From positions 1 through 45,827 of the forward strand of contig CABMGE010000008.1 of NCBI GenBank assembly GCA_902385625.1: a stretch of 45,827 nt of DNA, read 5' to 3'. Shown piece after piece: positions 25,491 to 33,425 of the stretch (position 1 is the first letter of the stretch; each line of letters opens with the position of its first letter). The DNA is from an uncultured archaeon. Lineage in GTDB: Archaea > Nanobdellota > Nanobdellia > Pacearchaeales > GW2011-AR1. The notes below the pieces were generated by a model. That model had not been told where the DNA came from and did no database searches. It saw only the letters and a program-made list of their open reading frames with translations. The position numbers were made by a program, and so were the translations under genes.

Positions 25491-26441
25491 TTATATTTTA
25501 TAATATTCTTTATACCAATCTACAAAGGACTTTACTCCCTTTGAGATTGATGTCTTTGGGCAATAGCCCAAGAGGGCTTTTGCTTTACTTGTATCTGCAT
25601 ATGTTTGATTGACATCACCTTGTTGCATGGGCATCATGATTTTTTGTGCTGGCTTTTGTGTTGCATTTTCTATTTCTGTTATAAAATCCATTAGGTTTAC
25701 TGGCTGGCCGCGTCCAAGATTAAATATTTGGTGTTTTAGACTCTCTGCTTTATCTAACGATGCTGTGATTCCTGAAACTATATCATCAACATATGTGAAA
25801 TCACGCCTTAGATTTCCGTTATTGTATACTTCAATTGGTTCGCCTTTTAGAATTTTATCTGTGAATTTGAATAATGCCATGTCAGGCCTTCCCCATGGAC
25901 CATAAACAGTAAAAAACCTAAGTCCAATTGTGTTAATTCCAGTTGATTCATTAAATATTTCTGCTATTCTTTCATTTGCAAGTTTTGTTGCTGCATATAA
26001 TGAAACTGGCCTTAAGTCTTTTGCATCTTCTCTAAATGGAACATCTTCTGAATTTCCATAAACAGATGATGATGATGCATAAACAATATCCTGTATATTG
26101 CTGTCTTTTGCAAATTTTAAAACATTTAGTGTTCCGAGAATATTTGAATCAAGATAGACCTGAGGATTTTCAAAGCTGTACCTTACTCCTGCCTGTGCTG
26201 CTAAATGACATATTTGATCCACTTCTTTTCCAGGAAGATTAATTGGTTTTGAAATATCTGCTTTTTGAAACCTGAATGCAGGAGATTTTGAAAGAATTTC
26301 AAGTCTTGCTTCTTTTAGTTTTGGATCATAGTAGTTATTCAGATTGTCTATGCCAATAACCTTGTCTCCTCTTGCAAGCAGAGCTTTTGCTGTTGAGAAT
26401 CCAATAAATCCTGCTGCTCCTGTTAGTAAAATTGTTTTCAT
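25491..26441 (-). CDS. NAD-dependent epimerase, UDP-glucuronate 4-epimerase type
   Basis: This 316-residue extended short-chain dehydrogenase has the Rossmann motif G8-A-A-G11-F-I-G14, the catalytic Y149-x3-K153 with Ser in SSSSVYG (123-129), and AAQAGVRYSFENP (81-93), which is typical of UDP-glucuronate/galacturonate 4-epimerases. It would invert C4 of a UDP-hexuronic acid to feed the glycosyltransferases downstream. It is first in the minus-strand operon that runs to 19100. UDP-glucose 4-epimerase activity cannot be excluded from sequence alone. Confidence 0.83.
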   Translation of the reverse strand: MKTILLTGAAGFIGFSTAKALLARGDKVIGIDNLNNYYDPKLKEARLEILSKSPAFRFQKADISKPINLPGKEVDQICHLAAQAGVRYSFENPQVYLDSNILGTLNVLKFAKDSNIQDIVYASSSSVYGNSEDVPFREDAKDLRPVSLYAATKLANERIAEIFNESTGINTIGLRFFTVYGPWGRPDMALFKFTDKILKGEPIEVYNNGNLRRDFTYVDDIVSGITASLDKAESLKHQIFNLGRGQPVNLMDFITEIENATQKPAQKIMMPMQQGDVNQTYADTSKAKALLGYCPKTSISKGVKSFVDWYKEYYKI

Positions 26442-26472
26442 TTTAATTTACTTTGTAAATTAGTTTAGATTG

Positions 26473-26507
26473 TTGTTTTTATCCCGAGTAAATCGTGCTA
26501 AAAACAA
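26473..26507 (+). repeat. GTAAA-loop hairpin
   Basis: Outer arms TTGTTTTTA/TAAAAACAA, inner stem CGA/TCG, loop GTAAA. It lies in the 156-bp gap between the DPM-like gene and the epimerase gene, upstream of the latter. Confidence 0.6.
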
Positions 26508-26597
26508 TTTTTATCTAGTTCTAATTCTATTTTTATTTCTCCCTCCTACCACCCCTTATCTTAATTTTTAATATTGTTTGATTTTTATTAATCTTCA

Positions 26598-27584
26598 TTA
26601 ATCTTCATCTAAATCTGATCTTGATCTATTTGTATCAATTATTGTTCTTATATGATATCTTTGCTCGTAATGTGATGTATTTAGATGAATCTTGATTAAA
26701 AGATCAATTATTATTCCAAAACTAAAGAATAAGATTGAGGCAAGACCTAAGAATATTGAAAGAAAGAACCAGCCGTTTCTATTTAGTGAAAGTCCATTGA
26801 ATATTCTATCATATAATGACCAAAGTCCTGTAAGTGTTCCTATTATAAATGAGAAAACTGAAAGATAACCAAATACATGAAGAGGTCTTTGAGAATATTT
26901 TTGGATAAACCAGATGTATAACAGATCAATAAATCCTCTTACTGCTTTACTATAACCATATTTTGTTTCTCCATGAACTCTTGGCCTGTGATTTGTTTCA
27001 AGTTCTCCTATTTTAAATCCTTTCCAATTAAGAAGTGCCAGAATATAACGATGCATTTCTCCCTGAAGGTCCAGGCTTTTTACTGCTTCACGCTTGTAAA
27101 CACGAAGTGTACAACCTGTATCATGAACAACATCCTTAATTAAAACTCTTCTTAAGAATTTTCCAGTTTTTGTTAAGATTTTAATTCCTGCTTTATCTTT
27201 TCTTTTTCTTCTCCAACCTGCTACAACATCAAGATTTTCATCTTTTAATTTTTTAAGCAGTCTTGGGATGTCTTTTGGATCATTTTGAAGATCAGAATCC
27301 ATTGAAATAACTATTTCGCCTTTTGCTGACTTAAATCCACAGTCAAGAGCTGTTGCCTGGCCATAGTTTCTGTTGAGTTCTATAATCTTTACATCTTTTA
27401 ATTTTTTTAGTTCATTTAGAGAATTATCACGGCTTCCATCATTTATGTAAATAATTTCATAAGCTTTTCCCAGTTCATCCATTACTTCTTTTATTTCATT
27501 ATCCAGCTCTTTTAAGTTTCCTTCTTCATTATAGACTGGAACTACAACTGAAAAGTATGGTTTTTCCTCTTTATTATCTTTCAT
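26598..27584 (-). CDS. DPM/GtrB-like polyprenyl-phosphate glycosyltransferase
   Basis: The protein has 328 residues. The GT2 domain (1-230) has FSVVVPVYNEEGNL, INDGSRDNS and MDSDLQNDP (DxD at 96-98), all characteristic of dolichol-phosphate mannose synthase/GtrB relatives. Two C-terminal transmembrane helices follow at about 235-305. It makes a polyprenyl-phosphate sugar, the donor that the GT-C enzymes of this window need. Start: ATG 27584 places the GT2 domain normally; ATG 27602 and 27644 are possible, but a TATA-like TTTATAAGG overlaps the latter's upstream edge. It is monocistronic. Confidence 0.85.
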   Translation of the reverse strand: MKDNKEEKPYFSVVVPVYNEEGNLKELDNEIKEVMDELGKAYEIIYINDGSRDNSLNELKKLKDVKIIELNRNYGQATALDCGFKSAKGEIVISMDSDLQNDPKDIPRLLKKLKDENLDVVAGWRRKRKDKAGIKILTKTGKFLRRVLIKDVVHDTGCTLRVYKREAVKSLDLQGEMHRYILALLNWKGFKIGELETNHRPRVHGETKYGYSKAVRGFIDLLYIWFIQKYSQRPLHVFGYLSVFSFIIGTLTGLWSLYDRIFNGLSLNRNGWFFLSIFLGLASILFFSFGIIIDLLIKIHLNTSHYEQRYHIRTIIDTNRSRSDLDED

Positions 27585-27803
27585 TTTTAAGTTAATTATC
27601 ATTTTAATGCATCCTAATAGATATAAAATTATGGTTTTATGCACCTTATAAATCTTATGCTTGTTGTAACTTAAAAGGAATTAATAAAATGAATTCTTAG
27701 ATTTAAGTCTCAAGCAAAAATGTTATTTTTGATGTATACCTATTTTTTAGGTTTAATTAGATGCCTTAAATACATACGGTATTTGTTAACACAACCTTTT
27801 GAA

Positions 27804-27840
27804 ATGCCCTTTTGTTAACACGCTAGTGTTTAAAAGGCAT
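27804..27840. other. Nested hairpin in the 27585-27953 intergenic region
   Basis: ATGCC.TTTT...AACAC-GCTA-GTGTT...AAAAGGCAT makes one long hairpin. A second possible partner of the 3' arm AAGGCATCT (27834-27842) is AGATGCCTT at 27759-27767, so the region can fold in two mutually exclusive ways. The rest of this 369-bp gap contains promoter-like AT-rich sequence only. Confidence 0.4.
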
Positions 27841-27953
27841 CTGATTTATATCTCTTTGTTTTTTATTACTGACCCTGGATAAAAATCCAGTGTCTTTTTA
27901 ACTAAACTTAAAAATTGAGGATTAGAATTAAAAACACAATAGACAGATTTGAT

Positions 27954-28664
27954 ATGAAACAGACTTATACAATTAAAAAAGCAGCAAAGAAAATACATGA
28001 AAGGATTTTTGTTATAGTTGCAAGCATTGTCATTCTTTTGATTATTTTAATCGCAGGACCTGCACAAGCTTATAATCTTGATTTAAAAGTCAATAGGCCT
28101 GTTGTAATTCAAGGAGACAAGATTGTTTTTAAGGTTTCTGTTGATCTTGACTCAAAAACAGTACCTGTATCTAAACTCGTTCTTCAGTTAAATGGACCTG
28201 AAAATGTAACTTGTGAATTTAATGTTAATGGAAGTATTATTTCAGGATGCAAAGGCATTCGAATAGTTTCAAATGATAGAAATGATCCAAGCACACCTAC
28301 TAATACTAGTAATGAATCTGCATCAGATAATCAATCTGAAATTGATATGTCAGAATCAGAATTTGGCTATGGTTATGGAACTCATAAAAAACTAATCTAT
28401 AATATACAGATGGATACTGAAAATTATTCTGGTGGTGTATATGATACTAAATTACTAGTATTTATTCCAAGCCAGACACTTTCAACTAATGGACAAAAAA
28501 TTACTGTTATAAAAGATATTACCAAAGATGTTGGCAAAAACATTGGAAAGGGTATTGGAAAAGGCATTGGTACTGGAGATGGAAGTTGCGGATCAAATAA
28601 TAATACAAAGTCTGATGATAATAAGAACAAAACTGCAGATAAAGGAAATCCAGTTAAGAAATAG
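27954..28664 (+). CDS. Secreted YG-family protein, paralogue 2 (short)
   Basis: The protein has 236 residues. The signal peptide ends LIILIAGPAQA, the Ig-like domain carries CEFNVNGSIISGCKGI, and the Tyr-Gly segment is reduced to FGYGYG. It ends in a low-complexity KNIGKGIGKGIGTGDG/Asn-Lys tail without the C-terminal domain of paralogues 1 and 5. ATG 27954 is chosen over the TTG at 27915. It stops at TAG, one of the few TAG stops here. It is the first of three consecutive paralogues on the plus strand. Confidence 0.7.
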   Translation: MKQTYTIKKAAKKIHERIFVIVASIVILLIILIAGPAQAYNLDLKVNRPVVIQGDKIVFKVSVDLDSKTVPVSKLVLQLNGPENVTCEFNVNGSIISGCKGIRIVSNDRNDPSTPTNTSNESASDNQSEIDMSESEFGYGYGTHKKLIYNIQMDTENYSGGVYDTKLLVFIPSQTLSTNGQKITVIKDITKDVGKNIGKGIGKGIGTGDGSCGSNNNTKSDDNKNKTADKGNPVKK

Positions 28665-29058
28665 GAAGATATTCTTTATCCCAAGTAAAAATTAAAACTG
28701 CAATCTTTATTTCCACAAATTGAAAACCATATCCTAAATGATAGGGTATTAACTTCTGCATTTATTTTTGGATCACAAGAAAATGCAGTGCATTTTCTGT
28801 GCAGAAAACCATAAAAGTTTTTTCATGCATCCTAAAAACAAGTGAGCAGTCACAAGCCCACACTTTAGTGCAGAGTAAAAACCCAAGGTTTTGATGATAA
28901 AATTTTAATTCTAGCCTGATTTATTTAATTACTGGGCAATAATCAAATTATTGCAACAATATTTAAAAATAGTGTATTATAATAATTAACTAGTTTTGCT
29001 ACTCAAGGTAGATTAAAAAACGTGATAGGTGATCAAAAGTAAGAGCGTGATTACTATC
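28665..29058 (+). other. Intergenic region with hairpins and tandem GTGAT motifs
   Basis: It contains AGAAAATGCA/TGCATTTTCT (about 28773-28793), GCAATAAT-CAA-ATTATTGC (28936-28954), a degenerate relative of the GTAAA hairpin near 28676, a TATA-like ATTTAAAAATAG near 28960, and three GTGAT motifs between 29022 and 29051 before the ATG at 29059. No ORF is convincing. Confidence 0.4.
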
Positions 29059-30555
29059 ATGACCATAAAAGAAACAAGTAAAAATAAAGTTAATAAGAAA
29101 GAAAGTGGAAATGTAATTCTTGAAAAGAGAAAACTTTTTTCCTACAAATTATTTGCATTTTTAATTACAGGTGTTGTAATCTCTTTACTGATTCTATCTG
29201 GGCCTGCAGATGCTTTTACACTTGGACTTAAGCTTGATAAAAATAGTGTTTTTCAGGGTGATAAAGTTATTTTCAAAGTATCTGTTGATTCAAAATCACT
29301 TCAAAAAGATTCTGTTTCAAAACTTGTTCTTGAATTTGATCCTTTAAATCAGACAAATAGCAGCAAAATATTATGTGAATTCGATGCCGAAGGAAATATT
29401 CTTAATGGATGCACTGGAATTACAATACTTTCTAATGCCAATTCTCAAAAATATAATGAAGATTATTCAGATGATGTAGAGACTAATATAACTATTGATA
29501 CAAATTTAACAGCAGATCAGTTAAAAGTTCAGATTGCAGATTATAAACAAAAGATCAGTGATTTACATGAAGAAATAAGCCAGGATAAACAGGAAAAGAA
29601 AGATGCAAATAATAAGACTCTAAAAAATGAAGTAAAAGCAGATATAAAATCTGATAAAAATGAATTAAAAGAGCTGAGAAGTGAATTAAGTGATTTAAAA
29701 AAACAATATAATGATCTAAAGAAATTAATTAATAGTGCAAGTAAGGATGATCGAGAGGGGGATAAAAATGAAACTGATGATTCTAATAATGGTTATGGAT
29801 ACGGTTACGGATATGGATATGGTTACAGATATAATAATGGAAAATTAATTTATAATATCAAACTTGACACCAAAACTTATGGTATTGGAAATTATAGCAC
29901 AAAATTGCTTGTTTATTCTGGAAATAAAGTACTTTCACAAGATGGTGGAACATTTAGCATACTTGCTCCTATAAAATATAAGATTGATTTTGATTCTAAA
30001 AAAGATAAAAAAGAAAATAAGACTGGCAATACTGGCAATAACAATGGAAATCATTATTCTTCAGGTGGAGGCAGTGGAGGAGGCAGCAGTGGGGCAAGTA
30101 GCGAATCTAGTGGACCAGGGCCTGATAATACTCTGCCAATAATAATTGAATTACCTCCTGTTAATCAGAATAATACAGTTGAAACAAATAATTCAACTTC
30201 AATTATTTCCAATAATTCAAGTGAGAAACATGAAGAAAATCATAATTGTGAAAAGAATTTAACAGAAAAAGAAGAAAAACATGATGATAGCCCTGTAATT
30301 GAAGAAAATTCTACTCAGTCTACAGAATCACCAACTCAGGAAACGCCTCAAGCAGATCAAAATGAGACTACAGAATCACCAAATCAAAATCCAGGTGATA
30401 GTGAAACTCAGCAGGATAACCAAACTAGTGAGAATGAAGATAAAACAGCAGATAATACTGAAAATAACGAAGCTGAAACTCATTCAAATGAAGAAAAAGA
30501 TAAGATTGAGAATATTCATGGAAAGCATCACAATAATAACTTTAATAATAAATAA
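29059..30555 (+). CDS. Secreted YG-family protein, paralogue 3 (coiled coil and acidic tail)
   Basis: The protein has 498 residues. The signal peptide ends LLILSGPADA, and the Ig-like domain has CEFDAEGNILNGCTGI. Then comes an inserted coiled coil of about 80 residues (148-230, Lys/Asp/Glu/Leu heptads), the Tyr-Gly segment NGYGYGYGYGYGYRY, the second beta segment, a Gly/Ser hinge (GGGSGGGSSGASSESS) and a long Asn/Thr/Glu-rich C-terminal tail rich in N-x-S/T. Start: ATG 29059 has GTGAT 7 nt upstream; GTG 29029 is an alternative. The coiled coil could extend the YG part away from the surface or dimerise it (inference). Confidence 0.7.
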   Translation: MTIKETSKNKVNKKESGNVILEKRKLFSYKLFAFLITGVVISLLILSGPADAFTLGLKLDKNSVFQGDKVIFKVSVDSKSLQKDSVSKLVLEFDPLNQTNSSKILCEFDAEGNILNGCTGITILSNANSQKYNEDYSDDVETNITIDTNLTADQLKVQIADYKQKISDLHEEISQDKQEKKDANNKTLKNEVKADIKSDKNELKELRSELSDLKKQYNDLKKLINSASKDDREGDKNETDDSNNGYGYGYGYGYGYRYNNGKLIYNIKLDTKTYGIGNYSTKLLVYSGNKVLSQDGGTFSILAPIKYKIDFDSKKDKKENKTGNTGNNNGNHYSSGGGSGGGSSGASSESSGPGPDNTLPIIIELPPVNQNNTVETNNSTSIISNNSSEKHEENHNCEKNLTEKEEKHDDSPVIEENSTQSTESPTQETPQADQNETTESPNQNPGDSETQQDNQTSENEDKTADNTENNEAETHSNEEKDKIENIHGKHHNNNFNNK

Positions 30556-30673
30556 TCATCACTTAATAATTACACCACTACCATAATCTTTAAAAAGGAT
30601 CAATTTATGATAGTTACATGTTTTTTGTTACTCAAAACGAATAAGAAACATATTCAAAAGATTATTGATGATA

Positions 30674-30721
30674 GGTGATAAAAAGTGAGTGATAGAAGTG
30701 ATAAGAGAGTGATTACAAAGG
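30674..30721 (+). promoter_or_regulatory. Four tandem GTGAT ribosome-binding-like motifs
   Basis: GTGAT occurs four times between 30674 and 30716 before the ATG at 30722. Only the last (GTGATTAC, 8 nt before the ATG) is correctly spaced. The same GTGATTAC precedes ATG 29059. Confidence 0.45.
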
Positions 30722-31828
30722 ATGAAAAAAATTATCATGGCTATCAACAAAAAAGGACATAAGAAAACAGAAAAAGTGAAATTAAGCCCAGTTACAAAAC
30801 TTAATACTAAATTTGGAGCTAAACTTTCTGCAGTTGTTTTAACTGTTATGATTATATCTATACTTGTTGTGTCTTCTCCTGCTCAAGCACTTAATCTTAA
30901 TTTAAATTCTAGCAAATCGAAAATTTCAAGGGGAGAGAGTGTTATTTTTGATGCTTCAATACTTATAAACTCAAATCAACCAATTCAAAAGCTTGAACTT
31001 GATTTATCAGGTCCTGAAAAGGTAAGTTGTTTTTTTAATGAAGATGGAAGCATTATTTCAGGATGCAAGGGAATGACAATTAGAAAAATAAGTACTGATG
31101 TTCCTGATTCTGGGTATGGATATAGCTATGGCTATGGATATGGTTCTGAAGTAGATCCAGAATATGAAATCACACTTGCAAGTGATGATTACAAAACAGG
31201 AGACTATACTTCAAGCCTTAAGGCATTTATTGGAGATCAAGTATTTACAAAAGATGGTTCAAACCTTAATATTGCAGCATCATCTGCTGTATCTGATAGT
31301 TATTATTATGGACATGCAGGAACTACTAAAGTTTGCTTAAACAATGGATGGACTTGTTCTGATTGGAGTGGTTGCTCTGATGGAATGCAATCAAGAAGCT
31401 GCACTGCAAGACCAAACTGCTATTTAGACACAAGACCTCAAGAACAAAGAAGTTGTTTAATTACACTTACATCAGGATCAGGACTTAATGGCAATACTTA
31501 TGATGGCCTTGAAAGCACTATTAACTTAAACAGTCCAAATAATGGAAACTCAGGAAGTTCTGGAAACTCTGGATCTGAGTCTGATGATCCGACTGTATCT
31601 ATGTCTACTTCACAAATATTTTCAAATACACTTTCTGGAATAACAGGCGCTGTTATTGGAGCAACTAGTTCTCCAAGCCAGCTTGCAATAATTGTTGCTG
31701 CAATTGTTCTTGCTATTATTCTTGGACTTATAATTGGACTTGTAATTGTTAGAGTCTCTAGAAGATCAAGAAGAATGAGAAAAATAAGAGAACTTAACAG
31801 AATAAGATACATACCTCCAAAGCAGTAA
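30722..31828 (+). CDS. Membrane-anchored YG-family protein with TSP1-like domain, paralogue 4
   Basis: The protein has 368 residues. The signal peptide ends VVSSPAQA, and the Ig-like domain has CFFNEDGSIISGCKGM. A Tyr-Gly segment (SGYGYSYGYGYG) follows, then a thrombospondin type-1-like module at about 203-245 (WTCSDWSGCSDGMQSRSC), a Gly/Ser/Asn linker and one transmembrane helix at about 320-345 ending in a basic cytoplasmic tail (SRRSRRMRKI). It is the only family member with a membrane anchor, so it could tether the others. TSP1 modules bind glycans or proteins in known cases; here that is inference. Confidence 0.75.
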   Translation: MKKIIMAINKKGHKKTEKVKLSPVTKLNTKFGAKLSAVVLTVMIISILVVSSPAQALNLNLNSSKSKISRGESVIFDASILINSNQPIQKLELDLSGPEKVSCFFNEDGSIISGCKGMTIRKISTDVPDSGYGYSYGYGYGSEVDPEYEITLASDDYKTGDYTSSLKAFIGDQVFTKDGSNLNIAASSAVSDSYYYGHAGTTKVCLNNGWTCSDWSGCSDGMQSRSCTARPNCYLDTRPQEQRSCLITLTSGSGLNGNTYDGLESTINLNSPNNGNSGSSGNSGSESDDPTVSMSTSQIFSNTLSGITGAVIGATSSPSQLAIIVAAIVLAIILGLIIGLVIVRVSRRSRRMRKIRELNRIRYIPPKQ

Positions 31829-31861
31829 ATAATTTTGGTCTTTTAAATAGCACATAAATTT

Positions 31862-32568
31862 TTATTGCATTTCTATGATTAGTTTTATTTTATTTGCAAA
31901 TCTAATTGTTTTTTCCTTCAAGTCTTCTGATTCTTTTTTACTAAATTCATTACTTATCCCATATGAAGCTGTTTCTCTTTTTTCTTTTGCTTCAACAAAA
32001 TAACTAACTTCCTCTTTTTCTAATGAAATTTTTGAAATAAGCTCTATATCATCTTTATTTAACTTTTCCAGATTATTATCTTCATAATAAAATTTGATCA
32101 ATGCACATAATGTTGCAAGATGATTTTTTGAAGAAAAACCTTTTTTTGCGAGAATAGCCAGAGATGCATGGTAAATAGAGTAATAACATCCAATTATAAT
32201 CCAGTCGTAAAAAGATTTATTATCATATAAGAAATTGATAAAATCAAGATTATAATCTAAAGTATAATTTATATCTCGCGATATAAATTAGGTAAATTCG
32301 TTATTTTAGCCGAAGTGAATTCATCTAAAATAATTATTTTTAAGCTAAATTGATTTTAGATTGAAAATACTAAATAGTGCGAAAGCACTAAAAGTCAATT
32401 TTTTATAAAATAAAAAATTTACTTAATTTTCATATGGGACTTAGGCAGATTTATTGTTTCTTTTTCAATTTTTATTAAACCTTTGTCTAAATAAAACTTA
32501 AATGAGTTTTCGAGCTCTTTTTTGTCGTTTATCCAAATTTCCCAGTTAAATTTTTTTGAATTTTTCAT
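31862..32568 (-). pseudogene. HEPN-domain gene split by a repeat element
   Basis: The N-terminal piece is 32419-32568 (49 codons, MKNSKKFNWEIWINDKKELE to LPKSHMKIK, TAA supplied by the element), overlapping the MNT stop by 23 nt. The C-terminal piece is 31862-32287, open from the stop at 32288-32290, with no ATG and with HEPN features (SFYDWIIIGCYYSIYHASL, SSKNHLATLCALI). Between them is a multi-hairpin element. Without it the frame would read KIK-LDYNLDF. It would have been the toxin partner of the adjacent MNT gene; the toxin is now probably dead. A TTG-initiated 79-residue C-terminal product (31862-32101) is possible but unlikely. Confidence 0.65.
32266..32421 (-). repeat. Multi-hairpin element inserted in HEPN gene (copy F)
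   Basis: Its modules in plus order are AATTTATATC-TCGC-GATATAAATT (32266-32289), the family hairpin TATTTTA...TAAAATA with GTGAA loop (32302-32332), a minus-oriented hairpin CTAAA/TTTAG whose loop reads ATCAA on the minus strand (about 32339-32368), TAGTGC-GAAA-GCACTA (32375-32390), and ATTTTTTAT-AAA-ATAAAAAAT (32398-32418). The order mirrors copies at 6831-6915 and 43637-43715. Flanking HEPN sequence places the edges near 32250 and 32421; no target-site duplication is obvious. Confidence 0.65.
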
Positions 32569-33118
32569 AAAAATAAAATCCTCCTGTAAGAGGGTACCCT
32601 GTTTTTAGAATATGTTCTATTGTATCTCCCATTTTTTCAAATTCTTCAAAACTGATAAAAACTGGATTAATTGATACTCCATATCTTTTTGATATTTCTT
32701 TTATCTTATTTAGATTATTCATTTTGTTTTCTATTATTAACAAATCAATATCACTATCTTTTTTGAAGTCTCCTTTTGAAGTTGATCCAAAAACTATTAT
32801 TAAAGGAGATTTTGTACATAAAATAATCTCTTCTAAAGGCTTTCTTCTTTCAAATGGCAGATTTTGAAAATTAAATGAATCAAGCAGTGATAAAATGCTT
32901 ATTGACAGGTAATTTTCATAGTTTATCTTATAATAAGTATTTGATTTATTTTGTTCTTTTATTAAAATCTTTGCCAAAACCAGATTATTTAAATTTTTTA
33001 AGAGATTATTTTTGCTTTTAATTGATGTTCTTTCAGAAATCTGATTAAAATAAAGTCTTTCGAGTCTCAATTCCCTAATTATTTTAAGAGTATTTTTATT
33101 AATTAAATCAAAGTACAT
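32546..33118 (-). CDS. Winged-HTH/MNT nucleotidyltransferase antitoxin
   Basis: The protein has 190 residues: an N-terminal winged HTH (about 5-65) and a C-terminal NTase domain with G111-S112 and D123/D125 (GSTSKGDFKKDSDIDL). It has the same architecture as the 451-1041 protein but is not closely similar in sequence. It is the antitoxin half of a second MNT/HEPN operon whose HEPN gene is broken, so this gene may now be an orphan regulator. ATTTATAT (minus strand, 33150-33157) is the TATA box, consistent with an almost leaderless transcript. Confidence 0.78.
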   Translation of the reverse strand: MYFDLINKNTLKIIRELRLERLYFNQISERTSIKSKNNLLKNLNNLVLAKILIKEQNKSNTYYKINYENYLSISILSLLDSFNFQNLPFERRKPLEEIILCTKSPLIIVFGSTSKGDFKKDSDIDLLIIENKMNNLNKIKEISKRYGVSINPVFISFEEFEKMGDTIEHILKTGYPLTGGFYFYEKFKKI

Positions 33119-33123
33119 TTTAG

Positions 33124-33157
33124 ATACTAATTAGTATTATTTTAATACTATATAAAT
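33124..33157 (-). promoter_or_regulatory. Promoter and palindromic operator of the second MNT operon
   Basis: A perfect 14-bp palindrome ATACTAATTAGTAT (33124-33137) lies between the TATA box (33150-33157) and the start codon. It overlaps AGTATTA-TTT-TAATACT (33133-33149). The geometry equals that of the first MNT operon, with a different palindrome sequence. Confidence 0.55.
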
Positions 33158-33371
33158 TTTTCTTTTTGATAAACTCGTGTTTTTATCAAACAAAAAAGCC
33201 TTTAAAATTATGGATTTTTCATTTATCCCACTAAAGTGAGTTTATAATCTTATTGGAATTATTGTCAAGTGATAGTTATGTAAAAAATATTTTATAATTT
33301 TTTTCTTAATTTTGACATTCACTACTTTTCTTAAGTAACTCTAATTTATATATAAGGCATACTATACTATT

Positions 33372-33407
33372 CTAGCTTTTTTTACAAATAGGTGCGAAAC
33401 AAGCTAG
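33372..33407 (+). promoter_or_regulatory. 5'UTR hairpin of paralogue 5
   Basis: Arms CTAGCTT/AAGCTAG enclose a 22-nt loop. It lies between a TATA-like ATTTATATATAAGG (33344-33357) and the ATG at 33426, so it should be in the leader. The remainder of 33119-33425 is promoter sequence. Confidence 0.35.
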
Positions 33408-33425
33408 AGAAAAAGAGAGAGGAAG

